Below, piece after piece: positions 17,796 to 25,635 of a stretch of DNA of 64,000 bases (positions are counted from its first letter, which is position 1; every line of letters starts with the position of its first letter). The notes beneath the pieces were generated by a model that was not told where the DNA came from, did not search any database, and was given only the letters and a program-made list of their open reading frames with translations. Source of the DNA: DATLGB01 sp963724135. Its GTDB lineage: Bacteria > Actinomycetota > Thermoleophilia > Solirubrobacterales > Solirubrobacteraceae. The translations under genes and the position numbers were made by a program. The stretch is from positions 744,001 through 808,000 of the forward strand of contig CAVRTA010000004.1 in the NCBI GenBank assembly GCA_963724135.1, in the 5' to 3' direction.

Positions 17796-19096
17796 GGGCG
17801 CAGCGCGGGCAGGCGGCGGTCCTGATCGTGGGCGGGCTGTTCGGGCTGCTGATCGGCGCGCTCGTGATCGGCGCGGTCGCGCGCGGGATCGAGACGCGGT
17901 CGGCGGCGCAGCGCAGCGCGGACCTCGCGGCGCTGGCCGGCGCCCGAGCCATGCTCGACGCCCACCCGCGGCTGTTCGAGCCGGCGGAGATCGACGGCGT
18001 ACCCAACCCGACCCACCTCGAGAAGGGCGCGTACCTGGAGATCGGGCGGCAGGCGGCGCTGGCAGTCGTCGGACGCAACGGGCCGGGGGAGGGGACCGTG
18101 AGCTTCCCGGACGCTGACGGCCTCGCCCCGACGCGGATCCGGGTCGCGGTGACCCGGACCGTGTCGGCGCGGCGTCGCGACGCGACCGCCACAACCGAGG
18201 TCGAGGCGGCGGCCGAGGCGGAGCTGACGGCGAGCGCGCTCGGCTACGGCCCCGGTGGCGGGGGCGAGTACGCGGGGCCGTTCGCGGTTCGCCAGGGGCA
18301 GCGCATGCGCCCGGACGTCGCCGCGGCGTTCGACCGCATGCAGGCGGCGGCGCAGGCGGACGGCATCACGCTGATCATCTCGAGCGCCTTTCGCTCGGAC
18401 GCCGAGCAGGCGGTCCTGTTCGCCCGCCGCCCCGACCCGAAATGGGTCGCGCCTCCGGGTACGTCCCTGCACCGCTACGGGACCGAGCTCGACCTCGGCC
18501 CGTCCACCGCCTACGGCTGGCTCGCCGCCAACGCGCCGCGCTTCCACTTCAAGCTCAGGTATCCGTGGGAGCCGTGGCACTGGGGGTTCGTGCTCAACGC
18601 GGCCTCGTCGCCCGACGCGGCCGACGGCGCGATCGCCGACCATGCCAACGGTCACCCGTCCGTGCCCGGCTTCGTGCCCGCGCAGTACGCCGACGACATC
18701 GCCGGCGCCGCACAGCGCTGGAACGTGTCGGCGATCCTGCTCTCGGCGCAGCTGTACGCGGAGAGCGGGTTCAACCCGAACGCCGTCAGCCCGGCCGGCG
18801 CGCAGGGGATCGCGCAGATGATGCCCGGGACCGCCACCGGCCTCGGCCTCGACGACCCGTTCGACCCGCACGCGGCGATCACCGCGCAGGCGCACCTGAT
18901 GCGCGACCTGCTGCGCCGGTTCGGCTCCGTGGCGCTGGCGCTCGCGGCCTACAACGCCGGACCCGCGCCGGTGGCGGCCTGCATGTGCATCCCGTCCTAT
19001 GCCGAGACGCAGGCCTACGTGGCGCGCGTGCTCGGCCTGATGGGAGGGGCGGGCGACCTCGCCGGTTCGATGCTCGCGGTGCGATTGGTGGCCTGA
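17792..19096 (+). CDS. Fusion: TadE/G-like pseudopilin + VanY carboxypeptidase + lytic transglycosylase
   Basis: 434 residues in three blocks. Residues 1-140 are TadE/G-like: QRGQAAVLIVGGLFGLLIGALVIG and QRSADLAALAGARAM. Residues about 170-275 are a D-alanyl-D-alanine carboxypeptidase (VanY/PF02557 type) with ISSAFRSDAEQ, HRYGTELDLG and PWHWGF, which carry the zinc ligands. Residues about 305-420 are an SLT lytic transglycosylase with the catalytic Glu in YAESGFNPNAVSPAGAQG, then IAQMMPGTA and LALAAYNAGP. It should be membrane-anchored and cut both the peptide and glycan parts of peptidoglycan. The GTG at 17792 overlaps the upstream stop. Such an enzyme could open the wall for pilus passage (inference). 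Confidence 0.8.
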   Translation: MRAQRGQAAVLIVGGLFGLLIGALVIGAVARGIETRSAAQRSADLAALAGARAMLDAHPRLFEPAEIDGVPNPTHLEKGAYLEIGRQAALAVVGRNGPGEGTVSFPDADGLAPTRIRVAVTRTVSARRRDATATTEVEAAAEAELTASALGYGPGGGGEYAGPFAVRQGQRMRPDVAAAFDRMQAAAQADGITLIISSAFRSDAEQAVLFARRPDPKWVAPPGTSLHRYGTELDLGPSTAYGWLAANAPRFHFKLRYPWEPWHWGFVLNAASSPDAADGAIADHANGHPSVPGFVPAQYADDIAGAAQRWNVSAILLSAQLYAESGFNPNAVSPAGAQGIAQMMPGTATGLGLDDPFDPHAAITAQAHLMRDLLRRFGSVALALAAYNAGPAPVAACMCIPSYAETQAYVARVLGLMGGAGDLAGSMLAVRLVA

Positions 19097-19135
19097 GCGC
19101 GCGTGCCGCGCGCGGTGGGCGGGCAGGATGGACCG

Positions 19136-20347
19136 ATGGCGGACCGAGCTCGGGGACGGTGGCGGAACCTCTCCCAGAGCCTCTGGTTCGTCCCCGGGGT
19201 CATGGTGGTCGGCTTCGCCGGGCTGGCCGTCGGGCTGGTGCGGCTCGACGAGCAGCTCGAGCTCGAGGGGGTTCCGGTCGTCTTCGCCGGCGACGGCGAC
19301 GCCGCCCGCACGCTGTTGTCGGTCATCGCGGGGTCGTTGATCACGGTGGCGGGGCTGACGTTCTCGATGACGATGGTCGTGCTCCAGCTCGCGTCGAGTC
19401 AGTTCAGCCCGCGGGTGCTGCGGACGTTCTTCGGCGATCGCGTCACCCAGATCACGATCGGGACCTACGTCGGCACCTTCGTTTTCGCGCTGCTCGTGCT
19501 GCGACGGGTCGGCACGTTCGGCAGCGCCGGTTTCGTCCCCCGCATCGGGGTCACCACGGCATCGCTGCTCGGCATCGCGGCGGTGATCCTGCTGATCGTC
19601 TTCCTGCACCATGTCTCGCGGCTCATCCAGGTCTCATACGTGACGGCGGCGATCGCTCGCGACACGCTCCGGCGCGCCGACGCGCTGTACCCGGCGCGCC
19701 ACGGGGAGCCGGTCAGCGAAGCCTCCGCCGACGAGCTGCTCGAGGCCTGGCAGGACGACGCGTCGGCGGTGGTCCACGCCGACCGTCCGGGCTACGTCGA
19801 GCGGGTGATGCTCGACGGCCTCGGCGAGCGCGTCGGCGACCGGGCACGGCGGATCGCGGTGCTCGTCGCGCCGGGGGACTTCGCCGGGCTCGACCGGCCC
19901 ATCGCGCGGGTCTGGCCTCCGGAGGCCGCTGACGGTTGCCAAGCGGAGCTGCGCGGGGCGATCGTCGTCGCCGACGAGCGCGACCTCGACCAGGACGTCG
20001 GCTTCGGAATCCGGCAGCTCACCGATATCGCCCTGCGGGCGATGTCCCCCGGCATCAACGACCCCGCGACCGCGGTCACCTGCATCAACTACCTGCGCGA
20101 CATCCTCGTACGGCTGGCCGGCCGTGCGACGCCCTCCGACGTCCGGCGTTTCGAGAACGCGGACCTGGTCGTGCTGGTTCGCCAGCGCCGCTTCGAGGAG
20201 CATCTCGAGGTCGTGTTGCACATCGGGCGGTACGCCGAGGCCGACGCATGGGTGCTCGGGGAGCTGCGCGAGCTGTTGTCGGCCTGCGCCGCAGCGGCCC
20301 GCGCGGGGGGCTTCGAGAGCCGCGTGCGCGCCATCGAGCGGGCCTGA
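19136..20347 (+). CDS. DUF2254 membrane protein
   Basis: 403 residues. Four transmembrane segments lie in the first half: SLWFVPGVMVVGFAGLAVGL, LLSVIAGSLITVAGLTFSM, IGTYVGTFVFALLVL and IGVTTASLLGIAAVILLIVFL. The family signature is QLASSQFSPRVLRTFFGDR plus the soluble SPGINDPATAVTCINYL segment. The function of DUF2254 is not established; channel-like roles are guessed in the family. The ATG at 19136 follows an AGGATGG Shine-Dalgarno. Confidence 0.85.
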   Translation: MADRARGRWRNLSQSLWFVPGVMVVGFAGLAVGLVRLDEQLELEGVPVVFAGDGDAARTLLSVIAGSLITVAGLTFSMTMVVLQLASSQFSPRVLRTFFGDRVTQITIGTYVGTFVFALLVLRRVGTFGSAGFVPRIGVTTASLLGIAAVILLIVFLHHVSRLIQVSYVTAAIARDTLRRADALYPARHGEPVSEASADELLEAWQDDASAVVHADRPGYVERVMLDGLGERVGDRARRIAVLVAPGDFAGLDRPIARVWPPEAADGCQAELRGAIVVADERDLDQDVGFGIRQLTDIALRAMSPGINDPATAVTCINYLRDILVRLAGRATPSDVRRFENADLVVLVRQRRFEEHLEVVLHIGRYAEADAWVLGELRELLSACAAAARAGGFESRVRAIERA

Positions 20348-20382
20348 CGGCCTGGGCACGGCGGTCCACGATTTGCCCAGCG

Positions 20383-21501
20383 TCAGTCGACTGCCTGAGC
20401 TGCGGAGGCCGACTTCTGACGCTTCCATGCGGCGATCTCGGCCCTGATCAGCGCGAGCAGGTTGCCGAGTGCGAGATTCGCCTCTACAAGGTGGATCCCC
20501 CAGGTGGCGTCGGGGAACGGGGTCAGCGTCCCGCCGGCACCACGCACCTGGAGCACGTGCGCTCCGGCGGCAGAAGAGCAGCGCGCGCGGTACGCGCCGC
20601 GCAGCTCGTAGTACGGCGTCGTGACGTCCGGGCGGGGGATCCCTGTGGCGGGCACGATCACCCCCGGGCGGCGCGGGAAGATCGTGATCATGCGACCCGA
20701 GCCGCCGCCGAGCGCGGCCGGGTTCGCGCACAGCACGTCGAGCCGCGATGGGTCGCCGGGACTGAACGGCCCGCCGATCCGCCCGTAGACGGCGTCTTCG
20801 GGGACGGGCCCGTCGAAGGCGGAGAATGCGACCACGCACGCGAGCTGGCGGCGCGAACGGCACGCGGAGATGTTGTGGAAGTCGCCGCCCACGCCACGAT
20901 CCTTGGCGACCTGGACGTTCCCGCCGAGCAGGATCGCCGACAGCAGCTGCCGGCGCACTCCCGGCCGCCTGTCGACCTCACGCGTGATCAGCGAGCGCAG
21001 GACCTCACTGCCCTGCGAGTGCCCGATGAGCACGAACCCGCGGCCGTCGTTGTAGCGGCGCAGGTACTGCCGCCAGGCGCCGCGCACGCCGCGATACGCC
21101 AGCCGCGTCTCGGCGGCCGTGATCGGCGTGTCGCTCCCGAGCGCCGCGATCGTCTGCTGCCGGTACATCGGCGCGTAGACGCGGCAGAGCTGCGAGTAGC
21201 GCGCGGCCTGGAGCCGCGCGATCGCCCGCTGCTCCGGCTCGATGCGCAGGTTCGAGTTGCGCGTCGGCTGCGCGCTCACCGTCGGGTATACGTAGAAGCA
21301 GTCGATCGGCCGTGGGCGCGCGCGCCGCACGGCGCGCGTCCCGAGGATCCGGCCCTTCTGAGACACGACCGTCGTGCCGAGCCGCGACGTGCAGGGGTTC
21401 GGCGTCGCACCGGGCTTGCACAGCCACACCGTGCGCGCCTGCGCCGGTAGGGCGCAGCAGGCGAGCAGGATCACGGCGATCCCGGCAGCGCGTGCTGTCA
21501 C
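20383..21501 (-). CDS. Secreted DUF3089 esterase/lipase-like protein
   Basis: 372 residues with a signal peptide (TARAAGIAVILLACCALPAQA). DUF3089 is an alpha/beta-hydrolase family: FYVYPTVSAQPTRNSN near the N-terminus, RVYAPMYRQQT, and the nucleophile elbow GHSQGSEVL (Ser near residue 170) are visible. The substrate is unknown. The GTG at 21501 was chosen because it begins the signal peptide; further upstream the frame is only open by chance. It is convergent with the DUF2254 gene, with 35 bases between stops. Confidence 0.8.
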   Translation of the reverse strand: MTARAAGIAVILLACCALPAQARTVWLCKPGATPNPCTSRLGTTVVSQKGRILGTRAVRRARPRPIDCFYVYPTVSAQPTRNSNLRIEPEQRAIARLQAARYSQLCRVYAPMYRQQTIAALGSDTPITAAETRLAYRGVRGAWRQYLRRYNDGRGFVLIGHSQGSEVLRSLITREVDRRPGVRRQLLSAILLGGNVQVAKDRGVGGDFHNISACRSRRQLACVVAFSAFDGPVPEDAVYGRIGGPFSPGDPSRLDVLCANPAALGGGSGRMITIFPRRPGVIVPATGIPRPDVTTPYYELRGAYRARCSSAAGAHVLQVRGAGGTLTPFPDATWGIHLVEANLALGNLLALIRAEIAAWKRQKSASAAQAVD

Positions 21502-21526
21502 CGGGCCACCTGGGTAGTGCCCAGGT

Positions 21527-21868
21527 ATGCCACCCGCAGGAGTCAAGAAGGGCACCAAGGATGCCCGCAAATATGAACATGTCAAGGCGTCGGCCAGGGA
21601 AGGCGGCGCCTCCGAGGACCGCGCCCAGGAGATCGCGGCGCGCACCGTCAACAAGGACCGGGCGCGCGCCGGCAAGACCGACACCGCCTCGCGCACGTCG
21701 ACGCAGGACAAGTCCTCCTCGCAGCGCGGCGGCGAGCGCTCCGGCACCGACCGGCCGAAGGGCCGCACCCGGGAGCAGCTCTACAACGAGGCCAGACAGC
21801 GCGGCGTCGAGGGCCGGTCGACCATGAACAAGGAGGAGCTGCGCAGGGCGGTCGACGCGAAGAAGTGA
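21527..21868 (+). CDS. Small charged protein with Rho-N/SAP-like C-terminal helix pair
   Basis: 113 residues, very hydrophilic. The N-terminal half (KKGTKDARKYEHVKASAREG... RAQEIAARTVNKDRA) resembles proteins annotated as plasmid stabilisation or stress proteins of the ChaB/KGG type. The Ser/Gly/Gln-rich middle looks disordered. The C-terminus (TREQLYNEARQRGVEG, STMNKEELRRAV) is the pattern of a Rho termination factor N-terminal/SAP-like helix-extended-helix, which suggests nucleic-acid binding. Function unknown. It is divergent from the DUF3089 gene. Confidence 0.72.
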   Translation: MPPAGVKKGTKDARKYEHVKASAREGGASEDRAQEIAARTVNKDRARAGKTDTASRTSTQDKSSSQRGGERSGTDRPKGRTREQLYNEARQRGVEGRSTMNKEELRRAVDAKK

Positions 21869-21956
21869 CGTCGCCCAGAGGGCGTCGCTTGCGACGTCCC
21901 GGCTGGGTGAGTGACGTCGCCCAGAGGGCGTCGCTTGCGACGTCCCGGCTGGGCGA
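21865..21956. repeat. Tandem duplication of a 46-bp hairpin unit
   Basis: Unit 1 (21865-21910) and unit 2 (21911-21956) are identical except for one base (T at 21908 versus C at 21954). Each unit folds on itself: inner CGTCGC-TT-GCGACG and, in unit 2, outer TCGCCCAG with CTGGGCGA. It separates the small charged protein from uvrC and probably acts as a duplicated terminator. The first unit overlaps the upstream stop codon. Confidence 0.8.
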
Positions 21957-21975
21957 AACCTCTTTACTCATTGGC

Positions 21976-23871
21976 GTGGCGATCACCACGCCTGACGACC
22001 GCGAAGCCCGGCTGAAGGAGCAGCGCCGGGCGCTACCCGACGCGCCCGGCGTGTACCTGTTCCGCGACCCGCGCGGCAAGGTCGTCTACGTCGGCAAGGC
22101 GAAGTCGATCCGCAAGCGGGTCGCGAGCCACTTCTCGAGCCCCACGACCTACGGCAGCACGGACCTGCCGAGCGAGGTCGACCACATCGAGTATCTCGTG
22201 GTGCAGACCGAGGCCGAGGCGCTGCTCACCGAGCAGAACTTCATCAAGCAGTACAAGCCGCGCTTCAACATCCGGCTGCGCGACGACAAGTCGTACCCCT
22301 ACATCGCGATCAGCCTCGACGAGGAGTACCCGCGCGTGTACTTCACGCGCGAGCGTCACCGCAAGGACCGCGCGTACTTCGGCCCGTACTCCAGCGCGAA
22401 GCGCACGCGGCACACGCTCGACCTGCTCGGCAAGGTGTTCAACTACCGCTCGTGCGAGGGGCCCACGCCGGGCCGGCACTCGGGCTCGCCGTGCCTGGAC
22501 TACTACATCAAGCGCTGCGGGGCGCCCTGCGTCGGCTACGTCTCCCAGGAGGAGTACCGGGCGTCGATCGACGGCGTGGTCGCGTTCCTGTCCGGCCGCT
22601 ACAAGGAGATCGAGCGCGACCTCGAGCGGCGCATGTACTTCCACGCCGGCGAGCGCGACTACGAGCAGGCCACCGTCGAGCGCAACCGCCTGCACGCGAT
22701 CCGCGCGCTGCTCGAGCGCCAGCGCGTCTCGGACGCGAGCACCGGCAGCATGGACGCCGTCGCGGTCGCCGTCGACGGCACCGAGGCCAACGCGCAGGTC
22801 TTCCAGGTCCGCGACGGCGTGCTCGCCGACCGCCAGTCCTTCTACCTCGTCAACGAGGCCGGCCACGACGTCGCGCGCGCGACCGAGGAGTTCCTGCTCC
22901 AGTACTACGCCGGCGCCCTGTCGATCCCGGCGCTGATCGCGGTGCAGCCCGAGGTCGCCGAGGGCTCGGCTCTCGACGTGCTCGAGCACATCCTCGCCGA
23001 GCGCCGCGGCGGCCGGGTCGAGATCCGGGCGGCCGAGCGCGGCTCCAAGCGCCGCATCCTCGACCTCGCCGCGCGCAACGCGACGCTCGCGCTCGATCAG
23101 GACAAGCTCAAGGCCGAGCGCCGCCGCCAGCAGCGCGTCGAGGCGCTCGACGGCCTGCAGGACGCGCTCCGCCTCGACAGCCTGCCCGTGCGCATCGAGT
23201 GCTTCGACATCTCCAACCTGATGGGGACGCACGTCGTCGCCTCGATGGTCGTGTTCGAGGGTGGCGCGCCGAAGAAGAGCGACTACCGGCGCTTCCGCAT
23301 CCGCGACCTCGCGCCCGGCCAGTCCGACGACTTCGCCGCGATGAGCGAGGTGCTCTCCCGCCGCGCCGCCCAGTTCGCCAAGCAGCGCGAGCTGAGCCCT
23401 TACGACAAGGACCGCGACGCGAGCTTCGCCGCGCTGCCAAACCTGATCGTCATCGACGGCGGCAGGGGCCAGCTGTCGGCCGGCGTGGAGGCACTCACCG
23501 AGTTCCGCGCCCGCGGCGTGACGGTCATCTCGCTCGCCAAGCGCGTCGAGGAGGTCTTCCTGCCAGGAGTACCCGGCCCTCTCGTGCTCGACCACGACAC
23601 GCCCGAGCTCCAGCTGCTCCAGCGCGTTCGCGACGAGGCGCACCGCTTCGCGGTCACCCACCATCGCACGCGCCGCGACGCCGCCATGACGGCCTCGATC
23701 CTGGACGACCTCCCCGGTATCGGCCCGACGCGCAAGCGGGCGCTGCTCAAGCACTTCGGGTCGCCCGAAGCCGTCCTGTCCGCCCCGCGCGAGAAGCTGG
23801 AGGCCGTGCCGGGCCTGCCCGCCAAGATCGGCCGCGACCTCTTCCACCACCTCAACAAGACCGGACGCTAG
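21976..23871 (+). CDS. uvrC: Excinuclease ABC subunit C
   Basis: 631 residues, usual UvrC length. It makes both incisions in nucleotide excision repair. The GIY-YIG domain at about 15-100 contains GVYLFRDPRGKVVYVGKAKSIRKRV. The Cys-containing region RCGAPCVGYVS follows, then a UvrB-binding UVR segment, the RNase H-like domain (IECFDISNLMGTHVVASMVVF with catalytic Asp; NLIVIDGGRGQL) and a C-terminal helix-hairpin-helix (LDDLPGIGPTRKRALLKHFGS). The GTG at 21976 gives the canonical N-terminus; the open frame upstream lies in the hairpin repeats. rapZ follows 31 bases downstream. Confidence 0.96.
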   Translation: MAITTPDDREARLKEQRRALPDAPGVYLFRDPRGKVVYVGKAKSIRKRVASHFSSPTTYGSTDLPSEVDHIEYLVVQTEAEALLTEQNFIKQYKPRFNIRLRDDKSYPYIAISLDEEYPRVYFTRERHRKDRAYFGPYSSAKRTRHTLDLLGKVFNYRSCEGPTPGRHSGSPCLDYYIKRCGAPCVGYVSQEEYRASIDGVVAFLSGRYKEIERDLERRMYFHAGERDYEQATVERNRLHAIRALLERQRVSDASTGSMDAVAVAVDGTEANAQVFQVRDGVLADRQSFYLVNEAGHDVARATEEFLLQYYAGALSIPALIAVQPEVAEGSALDVLEHILAERRGGRVEIRAAERGSKRRILDLAARNATLALDQDKLKAERRRQQRVEALDGLQDALRLDSLPVRIECFDISNLMGTHVVASMVVFEGGAPKKSDYRRFRIRDLAPGQSDDFAAMSEVLSRRAAQFAKQRELSPYDKDRDASFAALPNLIVIDGGRGQLSAGVEALTEFRARGVTVISLAKRVEEVFLPGVPGPLVLDHDTPELQLLQRVRDEAHRFAVTHHRTRRDAAMTASILDDLPGIGPTRKRALLKHFGSPEAVLSAPREKLEAVPGLPAKIGRDLFHHLNKTGR

Positions 23872-23902
23872 GGGTGCCGGACGCGGCTGGAGCAATGAGA
23901 CG

Positions 23903-24838
23903 ATGAGAGGAAGTAAAAGGCCGCCGCAGGCGGGCCCCCGTGCGATCTCTTCCAAGCTCGAGGACCTCGTGATCATCTCGGGGTTCTCCGGCGCCGGCAA
24001 GACGACGGCGATGAACGTCTTCGAGGACGCCGGCTACTTCTGCGTCGACAACCTCCCCGCGGAGATGATCGCGTCGCTGGCGGAGCTGTTCATGCATCCG
24101 GGGTCGAGCGTCGAGCGCGCCGCGGTGGTGTCGGACCTGCGCGGCGGAACGTACTTCGAGCGCCTCGCGGAGGTCGTCGACCAGCTCGGCGCGGCCGGCA
24201 TCCACCGCCGCCTGCTGTTCCTGTGCGCCGAGGAGGAGGCGCTGATCACGCGCTACAAGGAGACGCGGCGCCGGCATCCGCTCGCCGACAAGGGCTCGGT
24301 GCTCGACGGCATACGCCGGGAGGCGGAGCTGCTCGAGCCCGTCAGGGAGCGCGCGCACACGCTGATCGACACCACCGGGATGAGCGCCGCGATGCTGCGG
24401 CGCAAGGTCGCCGCCGAGATGCTCGATCCCGACGAGCCGGGCAGGCTGGCGGTGACCCTGACGTCTTTCGGGTTCAAGCACGGCCCGGCCCGCGACGCCG
24501 ACCTGCTCTTCGACGTCCGCTTCCTCCCCAACCCGCACTATGAGGCCGACCTGCGGCCCCTGACGGGGTTCGACCGGCAGATCGTCGACTACGTCGGCCG
24601 CGACGGGCGCCTGGACGAGTTCTACCTGCGCGTGCTGCCGCTGCTCGAGTACCTGCTGCCGCAGTACATCCACGAGGGCAAGGCGCACCTGTCGATCGCG
24701 GTCGGGTGCACGGGGGGCCGGCACCGGTCGGTCACGATCGTCGAGGAACTCGCGCGCCGCTTCGACGAGGACGAGCGTTTCATCATCGACACGCAGCATC
24801 GCGACGTCGAGCGCGCCGACGTGCGCTCAGCCAACTAG
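23903..24838 (+). CDS. rapZ: RapZ-family nucleotide-binding protein
   Basis: 311 residues. Walker A GFSGAGKTTAMNVFEDAGY, the conserved FCVDNLP, a Walker B-like VVSDLRGG, and the family signature FGFKHGPARDADLLFDVRFLPNP. The C-terminal domain contains IAVGCTGGRHRSV. In E. coli RapZ is an RNA-binding adaptor controlling glucosamine-6-phosphate synthase; in Gram-positives the role is less clear. It follows uvrC in the common actinobacterial order. Its stop overlaps the convergent CHAD gene by 12 bases, so any uvrC-rapZ operon ends here. Confidence 0.92.
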   Translation: MRGSKRPPQAGPRAISSKLEDLVIISGFSGAGKTTAMNVFEDAGYFCVDNLPAEMIASLAELFMHPGSSVERAAVVSDLRGGTYFERLAEVVDQLGAAGIHRRLLFLCAEEEALITRYKETRRRHPLADKGSVLDGIRREAELLEPVRERAHTLIDTTGMSAAMLRRKVAAEMLDPDEPGRLAVTLTSFGFKHGPARDADLLFDVRFLPNPHYEADLRPLTGFDRQIVDYVGRDGRLDEFYLRVLPLLEYLLPQYIHEGKAHLSIAVGCTGGRHRSVTIVEELARRFDEDERFIIDTQHRDVERADVRSAN

Positions 24839-25615
24839 ATACGCGGCGATGCGTTTCCCGAACGGCTTCGGCTTCTCGGCGTAGAGCCGCGCGCCGAGCG
24901 CGAGCGCCCGGTCCTGGAGCTCGGCGCGGCGGCGGTGGCAGCGCGGGGCCAGGTCCTCGATCCGCTCCGCCAGAACGGCGAGGTCGTGGTCGTCGCCGAG
25001 CAGGTCGGCCAGCGTGTGCGCCTCGTCGGCCAGTGCGCCGAGGTAGCCGGGCCACGCGTCCTCGAGCAGCCGGGCGTGGTACCAGAGGTCCTTGACGCGC
25101 TTGCGCCACTCGTGCAGGCCCTCGGCGGTGGCGGCCTTGAGGCTGGCCCGATACTCGGCGCGGCCGCGCGCGTAGGCGAGCGCGGCGCCGGCGGCGAGGC
25201 CGCGGCGGTCGACGCCGTCGAGGGTCCAGCCCGTGACCGCGTCGCGCTCGCGCTCCAGCGCAGCGATCGCTGCGGGGACGTCGGGGTCCGACGTCGCGAA
25301 CCTGAAGGTCCCCTCGACACCGAGCTTGGCGAGCGTCTCTTGCAGCACGTCGGCGTCACGGGTCCCCGACAGCGAGGCGGCGATATGGCGCAGCGCGCCG
25401 TTGGCGCGGCGGCGGTCGTCGGCCGCCATCCCGGTCCGCACTAGCCGGAGCAGCGAGCGCGTCTTCTTGATGTCCTTGCGCGCCTCGTGCACCGCGGTGA
25501 CGCGATCGGCGTTGCCCCGCAGCTGCGTGATCGCGTCGTCGAGCCGCTCGGCGGCGACCGCGCGCACGGCCGCGGGCAGTTCTGAACTGAGGTCGAGGCG
25601 GTAGGCCACCGGCAC
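24827..25615 (-). CDS. CHAD domain protein
   Basis: 262 residues of an alpha-helical CHAD domain. The first half has VHEARKDIKKTRSLLRLVR and the second repeat HEWRKRVKDLWYHARLLED, the histidine-and-arginine signatures that bind polyphosphate in characterised CHAD proteins. HEALT-like DDHDLAVLAERI follows. No CYTH domain is fused. Targeting to polyphosphate granules is plausible, since ppk1 is encoded in the same window (inference). The GTG at 25615 lies 20 bases from the divergent binding-protein gene. Confidence 0.85.
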   Translation of the reverse strand: MPVAYRLDLSSELPAAVRAVAAERLDDAITQLRGNADRVTAVHEARKDIKKTRSLLRLVRTGMAADDRRRANGALRHIAASLSGTRDADVLQETLAKLGVEGTFRFATSDPDVPAAIAALERERDAVTGWTLDGVDRRGLAAGAALAYARGRAEYRASLKAATAEGLHEWRKRVKDLWYHARLLEDAWPGYLGALADEAHTLADLLGDDHDLAVLAERIEDLAPRCHRRRAELQDRALALGARLYAEKPKPFGKRIAAYLVG

Positions 25616-25635
25616 GCGACGGTACCGTTCCGCGC

